Shown piece after piece: positions 55,700-64,000 of a DNA stretch of 64,000 bases. Position 1 is the stretch's first letter. Each line of letters opens with the position of its first letter. A program made the translations under genes and the position numbers. The notes under the pieces were generated by a model. It saw only the letters and a program-made list of their open reading frames with translations, was not told the DNA's origin and made no database searches. Source of the DNA: Crotophaga sulcirostris (taxonomy: Eukaryota; Chordata; Aves; Cuculiformes; Crotophagidae); contig VYZB01000526.1 of NCBI GenBank assembly GCA_013397455.1, positions 194,374 to 258,373 of the forward strand, written 5' to 3'.

Positions 55700-56108
55700 T
55701 CATAGACTCATAGAATCATGGAAAGGTTTGGGTTGGAAAGGACTTTAAAGCCCACTCGGTTCCAAGCCTGCTGCCATGGGCAGGGACACCTTCCACTGCA
55801 TCAGGTGGCTCAAAGCCCCATCCTACCTGGTCTTGAACACCTCTAGAGATGGCACATCCATTCCTTCTCTGGGAAACCTGTGTCAATGCCTCACCACCCT
55901 CACAGTAAAATATTTCTGTCTAATATCTCACCTAAATCTCCCCTCTTTCAGCTTAGAACAGTTACCCCTCATCCTATCACTACATTCCTTGATCAAGAGC
56001 CTCTCCCCAGTTTTCCTGTAGCCCCCTTTAGGTACTGGGAGGCTGCTCTAAGGTCTCCCAAGAGCCTTTTCTTCTCTAGGCTGAACAAGTCCACCTCTCT
56101 CAACGTGC
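55700..56108 (-). mobile_element. CR1, group B
   Basis: Tail TCATAGACTCATAGAATCATG to CAAGTCCACCTCTCTCAACG. Confidence 0.95.
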
Positions 56109-57069
56109 CCACCATCTGATGGCTGCTGGAAGCAAGCCCTACTTGCCCTGCAAGGACAATTCCTGCAAAGACAGAGCCCCCTCCATCTGTCCAGCTTGCT
56201 AGGGGAAATATGTGCCCCTGAGTTGGTACTCCAGCTGTTGTGCCACAGGGTTTACCTTCCTCTCTCCTCCTACTTCTCCAGGCTCAGTCCTGGGCTAATG
56301 TTCCTGCCTTGTTCCTGGTTCCTATCAGACCCTTCTGCATGGCTTTCCATTGCATAGCATGAAGAGGCCCTGCACTAAACACCAGAGCAGAGATGAAGAG
56401 CTGTCTGGAAGGATATGGCAGTGGACTTTCTCATGGTCCACTAGGTGGAAATGCAATCCTTTATCTTAAATGAGTGTGAGGGTTGATGCAGGGCTTCAAG
56501 CCAGGGACCAAACTGACTTACACTGGAAGTCAACAACCAGGGAGACAAACCATCGACTCGATTATGGATTTAAACATTGATGGAGATCAGTGGAGAGGCT
56601 CATGATACAGCAGGAGGCCATGAAAAAGACACTCCAGCGCTGTTAGTGGAGGGCAGCATGGATGGTGCTGTTCCCAAGAAGCAGTTTGGATGGAGCTGTC
56701 TCAGCAGACCATGTGGACGAGGCCACTGGGATTTAGGATGCGAGACAAAGCATTTAACAGTACCAAAATAATCTGTACTATGCATTTACCTTCATGTCCA
56801 GAGAACAGTTGCTGGGGCTAGAAAAGCAGCAGTGGGGATGGGTATGTCTTAGGCAAGCAAAGATGAAGGATGAGAGGGGACAACAGGACCTAGGAGCCAC
56901 AGCTGTACCTGTGGATGAGATGTAGAGATGGTGAGTCCCCAGATGTCTTCATGCCTGCTCAAAGCCAACCCTCAGACAAGGAAAGTCAAGTGAAGAGATC
57001 TCTGTGCAGCATGATGCTCATCATGAGCTCTACCAGCATTAGGCTGAAACACCTGGCACAACAACCTGA
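56109..57069. other. Unique stretch; source of a templated copy
   Basis: It includes 56514-56590, copied 933 bp downstream into a CR1. No gene is recognised. Confidence 0.5.
56514..56590. repeat. 77-bp direct duplication, source copy
   Basis: TGACTTACACTGGAAGTCAA to CATTGATGGAGATCAG. Identical to 57447-57523 except one base (CGACTCGATT against CGACTCAATT). Confidence 0.95.
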
Positions 57070-57680
57070 CCTGATCCCACCTGAAGTATTGCGTTCCATC
57101 CTGGAGTCCTCAACACAGGGAGAACATAGATCTGTTAGAGCAAGTCCAGAGGAGGCCTCAAAAATGATCTGAATGCTGTGGCACCTCCCATACGGGGACA
57201 GGCTGAAAGAGTCGGGGTTGTTCAGCCTGGAGAAGAGAAGGCTTCAGGGAGACCTTAGAGCAGCCTTCCAGTATTGAAAGGGGACCTGCAGGAAAGCTGA
57301 GGAGGAGCATTTTATCAGGGAGTGCAGGGATGGGATGAGGGGTAATGATTTTAAACTGAAGGAGATGAGATTTAGGTAAGGTAGTAGGAAAAAATTCTTT
57401 CCTGTGAGGGTGGTGAGACACTGGCACAGGTTGCCCAGAGAAGCTGTGACTTACACTGGAAGTCAACAACCAGGGAGACAAACCATCGACTCAATTATGG
57501 ATTTAAACATTGATGGAGATCAGCCCCATCCCTGAAGATGTTCAGGACCAGGTTGGATGAGGCATTCAGCAACCTGACCTAGTGTAAGGTGTCGCTGCCT
57601 GTGGCATGTGGGGGTGCGGAACTGGATGAGCTTTAAGGTCCCTTCCAACCCAAACCATTCTATGAGTCTTTGATTCTGTA
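57070..57680 (+). mobile_element. CR1, group B, carrying a 77-bp templated insert
   Basis: From GATCCCACCTGAAGTATTGC to ATGAGTCTTTGATTCTGTAA. CR1 sequence breaks after AGAGAAGCTGTG and resumes at CCCCATCCCTGAAGATG. The intervening 57447-57523 is a copy of nearby unique DNA. Confidence 0.95.
57447..57523. repeat. 77-bp direct duplication, inserted copy
   Basis: See 56514-56590. The junctions share only TG with the host, and there is no target duplication or poly-A, so this is not retrotransposition. Confidence 0.95.
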
Positions 57681-58514
57681 ACAAGCACCTTAAAGTGTTC
57701 CTATACAGAGCAAAACTTGGGCTGTTCCTTATCCAACACGACTCTGGGACTATCGAGCCCACTAGACCTGGTCTGACACAAACCAATTCCCAGTGACACC
57801 ATCCCAGGCTGCCAGTTTGACTGGATACGGGAAGGGACCCTGCCAGGCTCTTCTCTCCCTCAACCTACTTCTTCTGCCTAGATACTATCCTGGAGCATGA
57901 AGAAAAACCTTCAAACAGAAACTAATCCTTTTGCAAACTGCCCTGAATTAGGACCTGAAGAAAGAGACTGGCTCAGAAGTACGACACTTGCCTGGAGCTC
58001 CCAAGCAGTGAGGGAAACAGACAGATATCACCAAAGCTGATGTTCTGCAGAGCTGGCTGTGCCCCAGTACACTTATTGGTGCGTTGAGTTGGGGAGGGCT
58101 TTGCTTCCAGCATAGGAGGGTTATCAAGGGATTTGCTGCTGTTGCAAAACTTCTGCATGGATTGGGAGGGAGAGGGAGAGGTTTTTTTTCCAGCAGTCAG
58201 CAGAGCGCGATTTAGCATCTGCAGAGTTGAAAATGACCCTTGCGATTACGCTAACTTTAGGGGACCTGGATTTTAGATTTCCCTGTGTGCTGGGTAGAGA
58301 TGCTGGCACTTGCTGCTTGGGGGAGGGCTGTGTGGGAACACAAAGGACCGATGAGGGGACAAGGCATTACTGCAAAAGCCATCACTCCAGAGGGAAAAGG
58401 CTGCGCCACTCACAGCTGTAATTAACAGTCTCCTGGGAATTCACTGCCCTGCCAATTGAGGTCTGAGGGTGGGATGATGACAGCAAGCTGAGCGGGGCAG
58501 ATGTCACACCAGAA
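57681..58514. other. Unique non-coding stretch
   Basis: CTTGCGATTACGCTAACTTTAG near 58240 is a small CpG-retaining block. Nothing else is recognised. Confidence 0.5.
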
Positions 58515-58647
58515 GGATGGGTTGGTATCCAATGGGACCTGAATGAGCTGGAGAAGTGGGCTCAACACGGCCAAGGGCAAGGTCCTACGCCTGGGTCAGG
58601 GCAATCTGCAGTTTCAGTACGGGCTGAGGGGAGTGTGATTGAGAGCA

Positions 58648-58711
58648 GCCTGTGAGGGAGGAGAAGGACTTGGGGTGCAGCCTGTGAGGGAGGAGAAGGA
58701 CTTGGGGTGCT
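58648..58711. repeat. 32-bp tandem duplication inside CR1
   Basis: Two identical adjacent 32-bp units, AGCCTGTGAGGGAGGAGAAG plus GACTTGGGGTGC. Confidence 0.95.
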
Positions 58712-58955
58712 GATTGATGAGAAGTTTGACATGAGCTGGCAACCTGTGTTTGCAGCCCAGATGACCAACCGTGTCCTGGGACACATAAAAAGAAGCGTGG
58801 CCAACAGGGCAAGGGAAGGGATTCTCCCCCCTGCTCTGCTCTTGTGAGACCCCACCTGGAGGCCTGTGTCCAGTTCTGGAATCTCCAACATAAAAAGGAC
58901 ATGGAAACGTTGAGATGGGCTTTAAATTGTAATGGGGAAGATTTAGATTAAACAT

Positions 58956-59085
58956 NNNNNNNNNNNNNNNNNNNNNNNNNNNNNNNNNNNNNNNNNNNNN
59001 NNNNNNNNNNNNNNNNNNNNNNNNNNNNNNNNNNNNNNNNNNNNNNNNNNNNNNNNNNNNNNNNNNNNNNNNNNNNNNNNNNNNN
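58956..59085. other. Assembly gap (130 N)
   Basis: A run of N within a CR1 copy that faces a second CR1 copy in the opposite orientation. Repeat structure probably caused the gap. Confidence 1.
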
Positions 59086-59212
59086 TGCTTCAGTGGGAGG
59101 TGTCCCTGCAAGACCACCTGCTCCAGGGAACAAGGATTGTCAGAAACAGCAGGGCATGACCCCAGAAAGGACAACTCTTGTGGGAGTCTGTGGGGTCCAG
59201 CAACAAGAGCAA

Positions 59213-59562
59213 CCTCCTCAGCTTCCCTGTTGCCCCCTTTAAGTACTGGAAGGATGCTATAAGGTCTCCCCTATCCTTCTCTTCTCCAGGCTGGATGAGC
59301 CCAACTCTCAACCTGTCCTCATAGCAGAGGTGCTCCAGCCCTCAGATCATATTTGTGGCCTCCTCTGGACTCAGTCCAACAGACCCATCTCCTTCCTGTG
59401 CTGAGGACTCCAGAACCATACTCCAAGTAGTGTCTCATGAGAGCAGAGCAGAGGGGCAGAATCCCCTCCCTCTCCCTGCTGGTCCCACTGCTTTTGATGC
59501 AGCCCAGGTTACAGTTGGCTTCTGGGCTGCAATCTCACATTGCCAGTTCATGTCAAGCTTCC
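59213..59562 (-). mobile_element. CR1, group B, lacking its 3' tail
   Basis: Antisense ORF2 from CTCAGCTTCCCTGTTGCCCC to CAGTTCATGTCAAGCTTCC. The octamer tail and 3' UTR that should lie on its left are absent. It faces 58515-59109 tail to tail. Confidence 0.93.
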
Positions 59563-60130
59563 CAGCCCTGACATGTGGCTGACTCAAGGAGGAAAGCTGC
59601 TCCAAGGCATCCTTTAGAACCAGTCTGGCCATGCATCCAAGCCATACAAAAGCCTTCTCAACCATTTCCAAGTGCTGGGACGGGGAGGTGCACATCCTTC
59701 CTGGTCTCATTGGCAAGTACATCTTGGCCAGGCATTCCCCCAAGGGCTGCCCTCCACTGCTGGGGTACAGGTAGCTGGGCACAAGAGTTGTCTTGTTCTC
59801 AAATGTCCCCTGTTCTGTGCCCCAGCCCTCTCCTCCTGCGGGGCACCTGCCATGTGGGTTGCTCAGCTTCCTTGCCCTGAAAGCAGTGCCAGGTCCCTGG
59901 TCAGTGTTAGAAGACACCCTGGCTGGCACCCAGGGCTGACAGTTGATGCATCACCACCTCCCGCTGGGAAGACACTGAGCTCAGCCCCCACCCACGGGCT
60001 TCCCCCAAGGTTACCACCAGCCCTGCAGCAGGAGACTTGCTGGTGCACGGAGCTACGCCATAGGGAGCACCCCAACCACGAGATGCATGGACCTCAGATC
60101 AGCCCCACCATTCCTGCACACCCAACAATA
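59563..60130. other. Unique, GC-rich stretch
   Basis: A 157-codon plus-strand frame (59672-60145) and a 164-codon minus-strand frame (59929-59435) overlap. Neither shows a recognisable domain. Low stop density follows from the GC content. Confidence 0.5.
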
Positions 60131-60672
60131 ATCATAGAATCATAGAATGGTTTGGGTTGGAAAAGACCTTAAAGACCATCAAGTTCCAACCCCCCTGACA
60201 TGGACAGGGACACCTTCCACTAGACCAGGTTGCTCAAGGCACCATCCAACCTCGCCTTGGACACTTCCAGGGATGGGGCAGCCATGACTTCTCTGAACAA
60301 CCTGTTCCAGTGCCTCACCACCCTCATCATGAAGAATTTCTTCCTAATATCTCATCTAAATCTTCCCCCTTCCAATTTAAAGCCATTCCCCCTCATCTTA
60401 CCACTCCACACCCTCGTAAAAGTCCTTCCCCATCTTTTCTTTTGCCCCTTCAGGTACTGGAAGGCTGCTCTATGGTCTCCCTGGTTCCTTCTCTTCTCCA
60501 GGCTGAACAATCCAAACACTCTCAGCCTGTCCTCATAGCAGAGATGCTCCAGGCCTCTGATCATCCTCGTAGCCCTCCTCTGGACCCGTTCCAACCGTTC
60601 CATATCCTTTTTATGTTGGAGATTTCAGAACTGGACACAGGATTCCAGGTGGGGTCTCACAAGAGCAGGGAA
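60131..60672 (-). mobile_element. CR1, group B2, about 540 bp
   Basis: Tail ATCATAGAATCATAGAATGG, then CTTCCCCCTTCCAATTTAAA and CCATATCCTTTTTATGTTGG, to GGTCTCACAAGAGCAGGG. The minus-strand frame keeps [20 protein letters not shown]. Confidence 0.96.
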
Positions 60673-61207
60673 GCCGTGCATCCCCAGGAGGTCACTGGTG
60701 AAGAAGAATGAAGGCTGCATGGTACAACCAGTTTTACAGTAGGAATACATGCTGGGGCAAGCCCTTTGCAGAACATCCAGGCACGGAGCTATTTGGCTCG
60801 GCAAGGGCTTACGTCATGGAGAGAAGATGCTATCTCTTACCCAGGGGCCTCCCTGTTGGAATGAGCATCTCCAAATTCCTGGAGGTGCACACTAACCGGC
60901 ACAGACTGTACTGGGAAACGTAACAAGCCATGAGCTGCAAGGGATCTGCTTACACCACTGGGTCCAGGGACCAGGATGCGTGAGGCTCCAGCAGCACGTA
61001 TCTTCTTATACTGGGAGACAAAACATATCAGACTCCAAACTGGCACAGCCAGAGGTCCTAGCACCAGGCTGAGATTTCACCCTGGAGAGACAGGTGGGCC
61101 AGGGACCTCAGTTAGACCATTTGGCGCTGTACCAGGGCTGCAGCTCAGGGCAATCACCCATCCAGAGGGGATGGTCAATCTACCCACAACAAGCCAGCCA
61201 TCGTTTT
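60673..61207. other. Unique non-coding stretch
   Basis: No feature is recognised. Confidence 0.5.
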
Positions 61208-61558
61208 TTAGCCTAGAGAAAAGGAGGCTGAGGGAAGACCTTATCACTGTCTACAACTCCCTAAAAGAAGGTTGTAGTGAGGTGGGGGTTGGTCTCTTCT
61301 CCCAGGTGACAGGTGATAGGACAAGGGGAAATGGCCTTAAGTTGCATCATGGGAGGTTCAGATTAGACATCAGGAAAAACTTACTCACCAAAAGAGCTGT
61401 CAGGCACTGGAAGAGGCTGCCTGGGGAGGTGGTGGAATCATCATCCCTGGAGGTGTTTAAAAGACAGGTAGATGAGGTGCTCAGGGATCTGGTTTAGTAG
61501 TGGACAGGTATGGTTGGACTCAATGACCTCAAAGGTCTTTTCCAATCAAGCGATGCTA
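61208..61558 (+). mobile_element. CR1, group A, intact polymerase C-terminus, no octamer
   Basis: About 97 C-terminal ORF2 codons are open up to the natural stop after EVFKRQVDEVLRDLV (61497), including LRRKRRLRED-like start, RFRLDIRKNLLTKRAVRHW and LPGEVVESSS. The 3' end GGTCTTTTCCAATCAAGCGA is followed by GCTACTAC and lacks ATTCTATG units. Confidence 0.94.
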
Positions 61559-61826
61559 CTACACATCCTCCTTCCTACCCCTCTTTCTGCCTGCCTGTCC
61601 CCCTTCTCCCTTCCTCAGGCTGTTAGACCTCACACTCTATCCCACAGTCCCTACACACACTGCTTCATGCTTGCACCATGCTGTAGCACATCCATAGCAC
61701 ATCAAGGTTGACTGACCACTTCTTGGGTCTGCCCTGGGGCATCTGGCAAGACTTGACCGTCCTGACAGGCCCTTAGCACCACCCAGGAGCCATTAACTCA
61801 CTTCCAGGGCACGGGGCAACCCGAAG
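61559..61826. other. Unique non-coding stretch
   Basis: Pyrimidine-rich first half; no feature is recognised. Confidence 0.5.
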
Positions 61827-62076
61827 TCATAGAATCATCAAATCATAGAATATTTTGGGTTGGAAGGGACCTTAAAGATCATCCAGTTCAAACCTCCCTG
61901 CCACCAGACCAGGCTGTTCAAGGCCCCATCCAGCCTGGCCTTGAACACATCCAGGGAGGGGGCATCCATAGCTTCCCTAGGCAACCTGTGCCAGTGCCTC
62001 ACCACCTTCATCGTGAATAATTTCTTCATAATGCCTAATCTAAATCTTCCCCCTTCCAATTTAAAGTCATTGTCCT
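61827..62076 (-). mobile_element. CR1, group B2
   Basis: Tail GTCATAGAATCATCAAATC to CTTCCAATTTAAAGTCATTG. A short deletion removes the CATGGGCAGGGACACC part. The minus-strand frame keeps RFRLGIMKKLFTMKVVRHWH. Confidence 0.95.
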
Positions 62077-62713
62077 TGGCAAGCGGGTACCAGCACAGGC
62101 TCTCCTGGTCATCCCTTGCTCCATAGCTACTTCTCTTCTGTGAGCAAAAAGGGGCTCAGAGCCAGGGACATTAATGCACTCAGGCTGGCTGCTGGCTCAG
62201 TCACTTTATAGAGTCCAATTGTCTATTTTTCATTATTGAACAATTCCTTTTATTGGGCTTTTTGGCTTGTCCAGGAAATCCAATCAATAGGGTTCCCAAG
62301 ACAAACATTGTCTTTGCATCTTCTTCCTTTCACAAAAGGGGCCTCCAGTCCCTCTGCACCCAACCATCCCCTTTGCATTGGCAGGGTCAAAGGTTTGGGA
62401 CCTGGAGTGGATCTCCAGCTGTCTGGCCACCACTGAGTGTTGTGCCAGTGGAGATGTTGCCTTCCCATGATGGGAAAGCAACACTGGCTGCTTCCCCAAG
62501 GGTGATAATCACCCCTTGAGGAATCTGGGGGTTCATGATTTAGGGGTGGAAAGGGGACGTACAAGGATGGGGGATGCTTGTTCTGGCTGCAGCAGGAGAG
62601 TCTTGCTGAAACAACCCCAGCTGGAGCTGTCAGCTCTATTCCTCTGAGCAGCACAGCCAGGTTTTCACACCAAATCCCTGCCCACCTGCTTTTGGAGGTG
62701 ACCTGGTGGCTTT
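62077..62713. other. Unique stretch with a SOX-like block
   Basis: CCAATTGTCTATTTTTCATT, ATTGAACAATTCC and TTTTATTGGG at 62212-62262 give clustered ATTGT/ACAAT words. No gene is recognised. Confidence 0.45.
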
Positions 62714-62820
62714 CATAGAATCATAAAATGGTTTGGGTTGGAAAGGACCTTACAAATCACCCAGTTCCAACCCCTTGCCCTGGGCAGGGACACCTTCCAC
62801 TGGATCAGGTTCCTCAAAGC
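62714..62820 (-). mobile_element. CR1, group B, fused to an opposed CR1 tail
   Basis: Tail CATAGAATCATAAAATGGTT to CAGGTTCCTCAAAGC, about 107 bp. Confidence 0.94.
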
Positions 62821-62857
62821 TCCAACCATTCTACAATTCCATGATTCTATGATTCTG
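62821..62857 (+). mobile_element. CR1 3' tail scrap, opposite orientation
   Basis: TCCAACCATTCTACAATTCC, then ATGATTCTATGATTCTG, which is just the last 37 bp of a sense CR1. Confidence 0.88.
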
Positions 62858-63729
62858 ATTCCCAGTTAGTGCATCCCATTTTACTGGGCCCATCTCAAGC
62901 TGGACAGGCAGCAGGATGCAGAGGTAGAAGGTTGGACAGATGATCTCAGAGAGGAACTGCAAGGCTTTCCAGCACAAACTGACAGCTGGATTGCATGCCC
63001 TGCGTTGTTCATCTTTCAGACCCAGCTTCTGGAGTCAGGGGAAGATGCTGCTCCCAGCATGGCACCATCTGCCTCCTTCTTCACTGCATCTGCTGATGTG
63101 ACATTTCCACCTGTGTAAAGAAAGGACGTCATCGAGGTGGGGGGGAGAGAACAGAAACAAGGGAAGGATCATGTCCAGGAAAAGCCACCATCAGGTGTCG
63201 TTGGTCTTACAAACAACTAAGGACAGTCAGCACCAAACAGGCTGGGAAATCAGGCATCCTACAAAACACTTCCACCTTGTGAAGCTGCAGGGAAATGGTG
63301 GAAATCTTGCTAGGAGTGACCCCTAAAGGCTGCGAAGCTGAAGAAACCCAAAGAGAAGGATTTTCTTAAGAAATTGAGAGGATATGTGAGCAGAGGGAGG
63401 AGAGGAAGGAAGGCTTCTGTTTGGGGTGTGTGACCATCGCTGTACAGGGATACGTGTGTGTTCGTGTGCGTGTGCCTGCATGGGATGCACTGTGATGCCT
63501 GTGAGTTTCCAGAATGAGCTGAGTTTTGCTGGGATGGCAATTGAAGCAGCTTGTCCTTCTTTGTCAGAAGCCCTTTTCTTATCCTGAATGGGACATTTGG
63601 AGCCATCAGGGGTAGCAAATGGGGCAAAATTCAGTCAGATGCAGCTTTTAAAGCACTTGCAAAGTTGTTCTTGTGCTTGCAATGCGTGCAGCTTTCCCCA
63701 ACACCACTTGTTCCTTACTGATGAAATAA
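62858..63729. other. Unique stretch with a short TG-rich run
   Basis: A GTGTGTGTTCGTGTGCGTGT run lies at about 63452-63473 and a CRE-like GACGTCATCG at 63126. No gene is recognised. Confidence 0.5.
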
Positions 63730-64000
63730 TAGAATCACAGAATCATAGAATCACTTGGTTAGAAAAGACCTTTGAGATCATCGAGTCCAACCATACCAAT
63801 CCACTACTAAACCATGTGCGTGATCACTTCATCTATCCATCTTTTAAATACTCCAGGGTTGGTGACTCCACCACCACTCTGGGCAGCCTCTTCCAGGGCC
63901 TGAGAACCCTTGCGGTGAAGAAATATTCCCTGATGTCTAATCTGAGCCTCCCGTGGTGCAACTTGAGGCCATTTCCTCTCGTCCTGACACTGTCACTTGG
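63730..64000 (-). mobile_element. CR1, group A, running off the window
   Basis: Tail ATAGAATCACAGAATCATAG, antisense 3' UTR and ORF2 end, still CR1 at the last base. Confidence 0.95.

Larger units (their letters stand above)
58515..59109 (+). mobile_element. CR1, group B2, containing the assembly gap
   Basis: It starts in ORF2 (GGATGGGTTGGTATCCAATG), has a 32-bp tandem duplication at 58648-58711 and a deletion near 58905. It enters the gap at TTTAGATTAAACAT and leaves it at CAGTGGGAGGTGTCCCTGCA, without the 3' tail. Confidence 0.93.

Noticed and set aside
59435..60145. Overlapping 157- and 164-codon frames on opposite strands
   Set aside because: One strand ends in a CR1, both are in GC-rich DNA with few stops, and neither has recognisable protein content.

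Overview
The window is vertebrate, and specifically bird, nuclear DNA. Its dominant content is CR1 non-LTR retrotransposon sequence. I recognise about 57 CR1 pieces on both strands, most ending in the diagnostic 3' octamer repeat (ATTCTATG)n. With hand-drawn boundaries they cover roughly 30 % of the window. That is far above what is known for chicken and is closer to the CR1-rich genomes reported for woodpeckers and some allied orders. The bird assignment is firm. The order is only an inference. I find no confident protein-coding gene, tRNA, rRNA, SINE or CRISPR array. The window looks like intergenic DNA or the inside of a very large intron.

The CR1 copies fall into groups that I label by sequence, not by database name. 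Group B ends ...CCAACCCAAACCATTCTATG. A B2 variant carries TTTAAATTGGAAGGGGGAAG and ATTCTTCATGA. Group A ends ...GGTCTTTTCCAACC plus the octamer. Group C has a different terminal octamer, close to ATACTGTG. Group D has GATCTAGTTGAA-like sequence. Several older diverged copies belong to none of these. Almost all copies are truncated at the 5' end and keep only the last 100-800 bp: the end of the ORF2 polymerase frame and the short 3' UTR. No copy can be autonomous. Nesting gives relative ages: group B into an old copy at 5755-6582, and group C into group A at 4380-5250 and 39190-39848.

Layout: 1-95 is a (GAGAA)n microsatellite. 96-13.5 kb is unique DNA with 10 CR1 pieces and a CpG-enriched patch at 12.9-13.2 kb. 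13.5-26.9 kb is CR1-dense. 27.16-27.47 kb is a second CpG-rich patch, next to a probable solo LTR (27462-27923, minus strand). 28-31.4 kb is CR1-poor and AT-rich with enhancer-like blocks. 31.4-47.7 kb is CR1-dense again. 47.7-49.45 kb is the most unusual part: a 139-bp element present twice, a perfect 90-bp inverted repeat, a hairpin with a stem of about 40 bp, and a 22-bp minisatellite. 49.5-64 kb is CR1-dense, with a 130-bp assembly gap at 58956-59085.

Between the CR1 copies are stretches with dense homeodomain-type (TAATTA) and SOX-type (ACAAT/ATTGT) words. They look like conserved developmental enhancers of a gene-poor neighbourhood, but conservation cannot be judged from one sequence. 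No new multi-gene biological system is visible. The noteworthy signals are structural: serial template-switch scars, a 5'-inverted CR1, a 35-bp micro-inversion, an 86-bp TG...CA insertion with a 5-bp duplication, and a CR1 lineage with a switched 3' octamer.
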